A stretch of 10,071 nucleotides of DNA from Oscillospiraceae bacterium (GTDB taxonomy: Bacteria; Bacillota; Clostridia; Oscillospirales; Ruminococcaceae), in assembly GCA_017416665.1 (NCBI GenBank), contig JAFQBO010000247.1:1-10071 (forward strand), in the 5' to 3' direction. The notes under the pieces are model-generated. The model searched no databases, was not told the origin of the DNA, and saw nothing but the letters and a program-made list of their open reading frames with translations. The position numbers and the translations under genes were made by a program. Shown piece after piece: positions 1-3,665 of the stretch. How positions within the stretch are numbered: position 1 is the first letter of the stretch; each line of letters begins with the position of its first letter.

Positions 1-21
1 ACAGACTTTTTCGACAAACTA

Positions 22-45
22 AAAGGAGCTGTATATAGCTCCTTT
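22..45. terminator. Bidirectional-looking hairpin terminator
   Basis: A perfect 9-bp stem (AAAGGAGCT / AGCTCCTTT) closes a 6-nt loop. On the plus strand it is followed by a T-rich run (46-57), so it could end a gene entering from the left. On the minus strand it starts 10 bp past the stop codon of the HEPN gene, with TTAGTTTG after the stem, so it probably ends the lipoprotein-MNT-HEPN operon as well. The structure is seen in sequence; termination is inferred. Confidence 0.75.
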
Positions 46-55
46 GATTTTTATT

Positions 56-490
56 TTATGTTCTTTTATGATAACTTCTGAAATCGAAATGAATAATTTC
101 TGTAATAAAACTGAGCATTTCAGATGATGACTGAATAAGCTCCATAATAGTTTCAGTATCAATATCAAACGGCAAATCAGCAGGGTATCTTGTTTCAATA
201 TAATAATGGTTTAAGAGTGTACTTTTTTCGAGCCATTTTTCAAAATGATAATCAGTCTGTGATGCCTGCTTACAAAGCCATGTAAGGTTATGACCATCAT
301 AAAGATGATGTTTTTTAAACAAAAGATAACCCTTAAGTCCCTTTTCTATGCACTGCTGACAATGAAACGCCGCACTGTTATAGCATCTCTCATCGTCAAG
401 CAGATTTTTTGCGGCAAGCAGATCGAGATTGGCATAATAAAGCCAGTCAAAATACCTGCGGCTGTCCGAATCACGATATCCTCTACCCAT
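56..490 (-). CDS. HEPN domain protein (144 aa)
   Basis: This is a small helical HEPN-domain protein (PF05168-like). Seen directly: an N-terminal helix with A20-x-x-D23-x-x-A26-A27-K28, the hallmark FHCQQCIEKGLKGYL stretch (residues 42-56), GHNL at 66-69, and a YYIETRYP segment (96-103) typical of COG2250-type HEPN proteins. HEPN proteins are usually paired with a minimal nucleotidyltransferase (MNT) as toxin/antitoxin or RNA-processing modules. The RX4-6H ribonuclease motif is not present: no Arg has a His 5-7 residues downstream, and R35 to H43 is one residue too far. RNase activity is therefore doubtful. The ATG at 490 overlaps the stop of the upstream MNT-like gene by 8 bases (483-490), so the two are translationally coupled. 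It is the last gene of a three-gene minus-strand operon and is followed by a hairpin terminator. Family assignment is good; function is unknown. Confidence 0.85.
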   Translation of the reverse strand: MGRGYRDSDSRRYFDWLYYANLDLLAAKNLLDDERCYNSAAFHCQQCIEKGLKGYLLFKKHHLYDGHNLTWLCKQASQTDYHFEKWLEKSTLLNHYYIETRYPADLPFDIDTETIMELIQSSSEMLSFITEIIHFDFRSYHKRT

Positions 491-794
491 AAAGCACCGT
501 CCCCGATTTATTTATTTTATATGCAAATGTACCGATTTCGTCCTTGAGACTGTCAAATTCCTGCTGAGTATAGATAACAAGATCAAACGGCAGTTCACAG
601 TCAATGTTAAAATAGAGATTTCCTGCAAGCTCTGAAGTACTCAGAATCGAGTCTTCAACAATAAGTCCGAACTTAAAGCTTGTCAGTTCACCCATCGTGT
701 CAACCTTGACGCTGATAAGATAAATTTTTTTGATTTCCTTACAGAATGCAAGCAGTTTTTCCTGTAGTTCCTTTACATATTTGTTGTCTTTCAT
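483..794 (-). CDS. Degenerate MNT-type nucleotidyltransferase-like protein (103 aa)
   Basis: This is a small protein resembling MNT-domain nucleotidyltransferases, the usual partner of HEPN proteins. The best evidence is the fold-like pattern plus context. There is an N-terminal helix, then a strand KKIYLIS (22-28), then SFKFGLIVED (39-48) where active members have S-D-x-D-L-x-V-V. A strand PFDLVIYTQQEF (69-80) matches the usual vDLVvlTpeEF, and the end (KINKSGTVLY) matches the usual C-terminal I-x-x-x-G-x-V-L-Y. In a gapless alignment the two catalytic Asp fall on F40 and F42, and the Gly-Ser motif is replaced by S28-V29; D71 remains. It is therefore probably inactive as an NTase. The start chosen is ATG 794: AAGGAGG (804-810) sits 9 nt upstream of it, whereas the in-frame TTG at 803 abuts the Shine-Dalgarno. 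The gene overlaps the HEPN gene by 8 bases, and the lipoprotein stop lies at its ribosome binding site. Sequence similarity alone is weak. Confidence 0.65.
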   Translation of the reverse strand: MKDNKYVKELQEKLLAFCKEIKKIYLISVKVDTMGELTSFKFGLIVEDSILSTSELAGNLYFNIDCELPFDLVIYTQQEFDSLKDEIGTFAYKINKSGTVLYG

Positions 795-803
795 TAAAAT
801 CAA

Positions 804-810
804 CCTCCTT
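804..810 (-). promoter_or_regulatory. Ribosome binding site of the MNT-like gene, overlapping the preceding stop codon
   Basis: AAGGAGG on the minus strand is a near-perfect Shine-Dalgarno. Its first A is the last base of the lipoprotein stop codon TAA (810-812). It fixes the start of the next gene at ATG 794, with a 9-nt spacer, rather than at TTG 803, and it implies termination-reinitiation coupling. Confidence 0.85.
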
Positions 811-1415
811 TATAATGTGAAAATATACACACCATCTGTACATGTGAATATGTATACAACCTGATCTGTATATGTATAGCCTTCGCCGTTTGTTTCTGCC
901 ATTAAGTCAAGTACAGCATATTTTGACGATGTAACAGTTTCTTTGAAAGTTGTATCTTTTCCGTTTTCTTCGTAAATACTGTCCATAAGTGAAATTATTT
1001 CATCAATTTCAAGATCATCCGTTTTGTCACCATATGCGACAGCCTCAATGTATGTATATTCAAAACCCTCACCTATAGAAGCTGCTGTTGTTGTGTAAAT
1101 GTTGTTTATATAGTCATCAACAGTTTTTCCTACATTTTTTTCTACATACTCAACATACAGATCTGACTGTGTTGATAAAAACAGATCCTTATTTTTTGTC
1201 TGTACTGCATAATAGTAGTCAGCCACAACTCTCATTTCATCATCAGTAAAGAAACGACCATCATAACAGATGTCTATGTCTGTATCGTTAAGCTGACGCA
1301 TTGTAGCACCATATTCCAGCTCTTCCATAGGTACATAGTCGTCTTTACTTTCACAGGCACAGAGTGTTCCTATTGACAATACAGCAGACAACGCAAATGT
1401 TAATATTTTTTTCAT
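810..1415 (-). CDS. Putative lipoprotein of unknown family (201 aa)
   Basis: This is an exported lipoprotein. Seen directly: a signal peptide with K2-K3, a hydrophobic core (residues 4-17) and a lipobox L18-C19-A20-C21, so Cys21 should be diacylated after cleavage by signal peptidase II. The mature part is acidic and rich in Tyr, Asp and Thr. Features include FFTDDEMRVVADYYYAVQ (around 55-72), which may be helical, and a C-terminal beta-like stretch ending in YIFTCTDGVYIFTL. I do not recognise the family. Some clostridial lipoproteins with DUF-type domains look like this, but I cannot name one. ATG 1415 is preceded by AAAGGAA (1421-1427). It is the first gene of an operon with the MNT-like and HEPN genes. 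That arrangement is odd, because those partners are cytoplasmic. Confidence 0.8.
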   Translation of the reverse strand: MKKILTFALSAVLSIGTLCACESKDDYVPMEELEYGATMRQLNDTDIDICYDGRFFTDDEMRVVADYYYAVQTKNKDLFLSTQSDLYVEYVEKNVGKTVDDYINNIYTTTAASIGEGFEYTYIEAVAYGDKTDDLEIDEIISLMDSIYEENGKDTTFKETVTSSKYAVLDLMAETNGEGYTYTDQVVYIFTCTDGVYIFTL

Positions 1416-1469
1416 AATAATTCCTTTTCACCGTTTTTACGGCAGACGGCAGCCAAATCTCTTTTCTTA

Positions 1470-1498
1470 ACAATAACATAAATTCTCACTTATGTCAA
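1470..1498 (-). promoter_or_regulatory. Sigma-A-type promoter for the lipoprotein operon
   Basis: On the minus strand, TTGACA (1493-1498, perfect -35) is separated by 17 bp from TATTGT (1470-1475, 4 of 6 to the -10 consensus). The expected transcript start is near 1463, about 48 nt upstream of the lipoprotein ATG. The promoter is divergent from the rsmE promoter, with only 18 bp between the two -35 boxes. Confidence 0.7.
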
Positions 1499-1516
1499 CA
1501 ATTCTTTTAAAATCTA

Positions 1517-1545
1517 TTGAAATTTTTTTAAAAATATAGTATAAT
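1517..1545 (+). promoter_or_regulatory. Sigma-A-type promoter for rsmE
   Basis: TTGAAA (1517-1522), a 17-bp spacer and a perfect TATAAT (1540-1545) lie about 50 bp upstream of the rsmE ATG at 1595. The GGAGG at 1586-1590 is the ribosome binding site. Confidence 0.8.
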
Positions 1546-1594
1546 TTACATGTAAACTTTAATTTGTTTTTGCAAATAATACTATGGAGGAATT

Positions 1595-2314
1595 ATGCCC
1601 AGATTTTTTCTTGAAAATATAAATACTGATTTACCTGTTATTACAGGTGAAGACGCAAAGCATATCGGACGTTCACTCAGAATGAAACCGGGTGAAGAAA
1701 TTACCGTATGCTCCTGCGGCACAGACTATTTCTGTGAAATAACAAGCATTACTTCAGATGAAGTTTTTCTGAAAATTCTTGATCAGAAGCTTTGTTCTGC
1801 CGAACCGACTGTTGAGGTAACACTTTTTCAGGCTGTTCCGAAACTTGACAAGCTCGAACATATTATTCAGAAGTCGGTTGAGCTTGGTGTTACAAGAATA
1901 GTTCCCGTGCTTACACGACGCTGTGTGTCAAGACCTGATAAAAAAGATTTTGAAAAAAAGCGTGTACGCCTGAATAAAATTGCACTTGAAGCCGCAAAAC
2001 AGTCCGGCAGAGGGATTATTCCCGAAGTTATGGAAATCGTAAGTTTTAACGAAGCTGTTAAACAGATGTCAGAACTCGACTGTCCGCTGATGCTTTATGA
2101 AGAAGGCGGTATAAGGTTTTCGGAAGTGGAAACAGATAATAAAAAAAGCTTTGCTCTGTTTGTCGGAAGCGAAGGCGGTTTTGATGAATCAGAAGCTGAA
2201 ACTGCAAAAAACAGTGGTATAACACCGATTTGGTTAGGTGAAAGAATTCTTCGCTGTGAGACAGCACCGCTTACCGCATTATCAATTTTAATGTTTATAA
2301 CCAAAAATTTGTAA
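1595..2314 (+). CDS. rsmE: 16S rRNA (uracil1498-N3)-methyltransferase RsmE
   Basis: RsmE methylates N3 of U1498 in helix 44 of 16S rRNA with S-adenosylmethionine, in the cytoplasm. The 239-residue length is normal for this SPOUT-family dimeric enzyme. Seen in sequence: an N-terminal PUA-like RNA-binding part with D20-A21-K22-H23 and L28-R29 (family pattern HxxxVLR), then the core beginning LFQAVPKLDKLEHIIQKSVE, typical of RsmE (the K-x-x-x-x-x-x-x-x-K-x-x-E-L-G pattern). The C-terminal trefoil knot that binds SAM carries GSEGGF (191-196, usually GPEGGF) and LGERILRCETA (214-224). GGAGG lies 4 nt before the ATG. In many Firmicutes rsmE follows prmA; here it has its own promoter and stands alone. 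There is no clear terminator after it, so read-through into the next gene is possible. Confidence 0.96.
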   Translation: MPRFFLENINTDLPVITGEDAKHIGRSLRMKPGEEITVCSCGTDYFCEITSITSDEVFLKILDQKLCSAEPTVEVTLFQAVPKLDKLEHIIQKSVELGVTRIVPVLTRRCVSRPDKKDFEKKRVRLNKIALEAAKQSGRGIIPEVMEIVSFNEAVKQMSELDCPLMLYEEGGIRFSEVETDNKKSFALFVGSEGGFDESEAETAKNSGITPIWLGERILRCETAPLTALSILMFITKNL

Positions 2315-2322
2315 AAAAATGG

Positions 2323-2351
2323 TTGAATTTTATTAAAAAGTGTGTTATAAT
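2323..2351 (+). promoter_or_regulatory. Sigma-A-type promoter for the Cys-rich protein gene
   Basis: TTGAAT (2323-2328), a 17-bp spacer and TATAAT (2346-2351) begin only 8 bp after the rsmE stop. The expected transcript start is near 2358, which gives a leader of about 70 nt before the ATG at 2428. Confidence 0.8.
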
Positions 2352-2383
2352 GTATGTAAATTAAAAAATGTCAAATAAAAGGA

Positions 2384-2410
2384 CCACAGACCTGACAATT
2401 TTTTCTGTGG
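2384..2410 (+). promoter_or_regulatory. Leader hairpin just upstream of the ribosome binding site
   Basis: A perfect 7-bp inverted repeat, CCACAGA (2384-2390) and TCTGTGG (2404-2410), encloses a 13-nt loop. It lies in the predicted 5' leader and ends 5 nt before the AGAGG Shine-Dalgarno (2416-2420). There is no T-run after it, so it is not an intrinsic terminator. It could act in translation control or mRNA stability, or bind a protein. The structure is seen; the role is inferred. Confidence 0.5.
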
Positions 2411-2427
2411 AGAAAAGAGGCTTTAAA

Positions 2428-2724
2428 ATGAAAAAAGGTTTAATTTTAGGTATTGCTGCGGGAGTTGCTGCAACAGCAGCTGCGGTTCTCTTCCTCAAGA
2501 AAAAGCATAATGACTACTACTACGAAGATGAATTTGATGATGATCTTGATTGTGATTGCTGTGGCGAATGCTGTGACTGTACTGATGAATGTGAAAGTGA
2601 AGCAATTCCTGCTGACAAGGCTGAAGAAAGCATGATTATGACTGATGCATGTGTAGCTTGTGCGGCTTCAGAAGAAGAAGCACTTGCCGCTATTGATGAT
2701 GAAGTTGAATCAGACGAGGTTTAA
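2428..2724 (+). CDS. Membrane-anchored acidic Cys-rich small protein (98 aa)
   Basis: I do not recognise this family. Seen directly: MKK, then a single hydrophobic Gly/Ala-rich segment (residues 4-23), then a KKKH stop-transfer. The rest is strongly acidic and may be disordered. Seven Cys cluster in residues 42-55 (C42, C44, C45, C48, C49, C51, C55), interleaved with Asp and Glu, and a C75-V-A-C78 pair follows. The basic residues after the membrane segment suggest that the tail is cytoplasmic (N-out), though a short signal-anchor could put it outside. The Cys/Asp cluster suggests metal binding or redox chemistry; this is inference. The start at ATG 2428 is chosen because AGAGG (2416-2420) lies 7 nt upstream. 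The upstream in-frame ATG at 2368 has no ribosome binding site and lies about 10 nt after the predicted transcript start. The gene has its own promoter and a hairpin terminator. Confidence 0.8.
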   Translation: MKKGLILGIAAGVAATAAAVLFLKKKHNDYYYEDEFDDDLDCDCCGECCDCTDECESEAIPADKAEESMIMTDACVACAASEEEALAAIDDEVESDEV

Positions 2725-2740
2725 TATTCAAATTATACTA

Positions 2741-2764
2741 AAAGGACGCTTGAGGGCGTCCTTT
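2741..2764 (+). terminator. Hairpin terminator after the Cys-rich protein gene
   Basis: A perfect 9-bp stem AAAGGACGC / GCGTCCTTT with a 6-nt loop starts 16 bp after the stop codon. The T-tract is short (CTTTGGTTTG), so efficiency may be moderate. Confidence 0.75.
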
Positions 2765-2774
2765 GGTTTGATGA

Positions 2775-2780
2775 TATAAT
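2775..2780 (+). promoter_or_regulatory. Candidate -10 box for the XRE regulator
   Basis: A perfect TATAAT ends 11 bp before the ATG at 2792. A -35-like TTGAGG (2750-2755) lies 19 bp upstream, inside the preceding terminator loop, which is a poor match and spacing. If this -10 is used, transcription would start near 2787, giving an almost leaderless mRNA. Confidence 0.45.
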
Positions 2781-2791
2781 CGGTGATGATT

Positions 2792-2995
2792 ATGTACAAA
2801 AGAATCAGAAATTTGCGTGAAGATAAGGATATGACACAAACTCAGATTGCAGATATACTGCATTGTAGTCAGAGAGTTTACAGTGATTATGAACGTGGAA
2901 AGCTTGATATTCCTACTGAAATACTTATAAAACTTGCTGATTTTCATAATGTATCTGTAGATTATCTTCTTGAGCGAACAGATGATAAAAATTAA
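2792..2995 (+). CDS. XRE-family helix-turn-helix transcriptional regulator (67 aa)
   Basis: This small protein consists almost entirely of a Cro/C1-type HTH domain (HTH_3, PF01381-like). Seen directly: IRNLREDKDMTQTQIADIL (5-23), the turn and recognition helix region CSQRVYSDYERGK (25-37), then I40-P-T-E-I-L-I-K-L-A and NVSVDYLLERTD (53-64), the common ending of this family. It should bind DNA as a dimer and act as a repressor; its target is unknown. The start is uncertain: GTG 2783, ATG 2786 and ATG 2792 are all in frame. I chose 2792 because homologous domains begin at about M-x-x-R-I-R-x-L-R, although the upstream GGTGAT is a weak Shine-Dalgarno. It lies right after the Cys-rich gene and its terminator, so it could regulate that gene or itself. 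Confidence 0.9.
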   Translation: MYKRIRNLREDKDMTQTQIADILHCSQRVYSDYERGKLDIPTEILIKLADFHNVSVDYLLERTDDKN

Positions 2996-3035
2996 TTATA
3001 ATCAAATGATTTGTAGAAAAACTTTGATTATAATT
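2994..3035 (+). repeat. 13-bp inverted repeat right after the XRE gene
   Basis: AATTATAATCAAA (2994-3006) and TTTGATTATAATT (3023-3035) are perfect reverse complements around a 16-nt loop. The left arm overlaps the XRE stop codon. The right arm is also used by the larger palindrome at 3013-3082, so the two structures exclude each other in RNA. Confidence 0.7.
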
Positions 3036-3082
3036 TCGTGCCGATTAAATCGGCACGAAAATTAATTTTGAGGTTTTTCTAC
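3013..3082 (+). repeat. 70-bp near-palindrome containing a terminator-like core hairpin
   Basis: The outer arms GTAGAAAAAC (3013-3022) and GTTTTTCTAC (3073-3082) pair perfectly. The core arms TTTCGTGCCGAT (3034-3045) and ATCGGCACGAAA (3049-3060) pair perfectly around a 3-nt loop. Between them there are further pairs, including G-T wobbles, with one 3x3 internal loop and one bulged base. The core could terminate XRE transcription from either strand, although its T-tract is interrupted. The whole could also be a small palindromic element. Confidence 0.7.
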
Positions 3083-3088
3083 CGTCTG

Positions 3089-3112
3089 AGAGCAGTGTTT
3101 ACGCACTGCTCT
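3089..3112 (+). terminator. Hairpin terminator downstream of the XRE gene
   Basis: AGAGCAGTG (3089-3097) and CACTGCTCT (3104-3112) form a perfect 9-bp GC-containing stem with a 6-nt loop, followed by GATTTTAT. It is a plausible intrinsic terminator for plus-strand transcription from the XRE gene. Confidence 0.65.
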
Positions 3113-3178
3113 GATTTTATATCATACTTAAGTAAATTTTTATTTGTCTTTTCTCTTCTTTATTACCTAAAGGTATCC

Positions 3179-3226
3179 AATCTTTAACGCTTCGCTATAA
3201 TTTGCTAAAGCAAATTAAAAAAGATT
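3179..3226. repeat. Nested AT-rich inverted repeat
   Basis: AATTTGC (3199-3205) and GCAAATT (3210-3216) form a perfect stem around a TAAA loop. It lies inside an outer 7-bp pair AATCTTT (3179-3185) and AAAGATT (3220-3226). A smaller TACC-TAAA-GGTA hairpin (3164-3175), also with a TAAA loop, lies just before. No function is evident. Confidence 0.45.
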
Positions 3227-3310
3227 TGTATTCAAAAAAGAAGCAAAAAACTTTTAGTTCCGTTTGTCAGTTTAACTGTAATTGATAAATACAGCTCGAC
3301 CGGTTATATT

Positions 3311-3346
3311 TGTAGGAGACGGGCTCGATTAGAGTCATCCCCTACA
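3311..3346. repeat. REP-like imperfect palindrome
   Basis: TGTAGGAGA (3311-3319) pairs with TCCCCTACA (3338-3346) with one mismatch. Inside it GGCTC (3322-3326) pairs with GAGTC (3332-3336, one G-T wobble) around a GATTA loop. Short palindromes beginning TGTAGGGG and ending CCCCTACA are, to my knowledge, common dispersed intergenic elements in Clostridia; copy number cannot be judged from one window. Confidence 0.5.
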
Positions 3347-3487
3347 GATAACACAGATGCGTAAAAAATTGGAACGCCTGCCTTTCCGAAGAGGCTTCCA
3401 GCCGAAGGAGTGGGTTGGCGGTACATATCAGAAAACTGCCATAGAAAGTTTTGTAACAGTTATAATTTTGATTTTTTCTTTTTTGAT

Positions 3488-3524
3488 TAAACTTTTTTCT
3501 ATTCGGAGAAAAGAAAAAAGTTTA
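3488..3524. repeat. 13-bp A/T-rich inverted repeat
   Basis: TAAACTTTTTTCT (3488-3500) and AGAAAAAAGTTTA (3512-3524) are perfect reverse complements around an 11-nt loop. It sits 12 bp before another perfect palindrome. It may be part of a composite intergenic repeat. Confidence 0.55.
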
Positions 3525-3536
3525 TGCATTCTTTTG

Positions 3537-3566
3537 GTACTTTTCTTGTGCAAGCAAGAAAAGTAC
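3537..3566. repeat. 12-bp perfect inverted repeat
   Basis: GTACTTTTCTTG (3537-3548) and CAAGAAAAGTAC (3555-3566) are perfect reverse complements around TGCAAG. Palindromes of this type recur between genes in many low-GC genomes, by general recollection that was not checked. Without a T-run after it, it is not a clear terminator. Confidence 0.6.
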
Positions 3567-3607
3567 AGAAAAATTTTATAATGATAAATTTATAATTTTC
3601 TTTAAAC

Positions 3608-3643
3608 AAAAAGAGGACAGTATTCACACATTGCCCTCTTTTT
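3608..3643 (-). terminator. Intrinsic terminator of gdhA
   Basis: On the minus strand the 9-bp stem AAAAAGAGG / CCTCTTTTT, extended by short inner pairs after one mismatch, begins 22 bp past the gdhA stop and runs into TTTTTGTTT. The A and T flanks also make it functional in principle on the plus strand. Confidence 0.8.
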
Positions 3644-3665
3644 ATATATTAAAGATCTGAATTTA

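Larger units (their letters stand above)
3227..3665. other. Repeat-rich intergenic region without a supported gene
   Basis: No coding region here has a credible ribosome binding site or a recognisable product. The stretch between the XRE gene and gdhA is AT-rich except for a higher-GC block at about 3290-3440. It contains the hairpins listed separately at 3311-3346, 3488-3524, 3537-3566 and the gdhA terminator at 3608-3643. A 74-codon open frame at 3357-3581 runs through two of these palindromes and is judged non-coding. The density of palindromes suggests accumulated intergenic repeat elements. Confidence 0.6.

Noticed and set aside
290..547. Plus-strand open frame of 85 codons
   Set aside because: It is antisense to the HEPN and MNT-like genes, both of which have conserved motifs and coupled translation; it has no recognisable product.
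795..803. TTG 803 as the start of the MNT-like gene
   Set aside because: The Shine-Dalgarno AAGGAGG directly abuts it, leaving no spacer; ATG 794 has a 9-nt spacer.
2368..2427. Upstream ATG extending the Cys-rich protein by 20 residues
   Set aside because: It has no ribosome binding site, lies about 10 nt from the predicted transcript start, and the added part would cover the leader hairpin. ATG 2428 has AGAGG at ideal spacing and gives a clean MKK-hydrophobic N-terminus.
3357..3581. Open frame of 74 codons, Lys/Phe/Leu-rich at its end
   Set aside because: It has no Shine-Dalgarno, runs through two perfect palindromes (3488-3524, 3537-3566), and its translation is low-complexity with no recognisable domain. 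It is best explained as intergenic repeat DNA.
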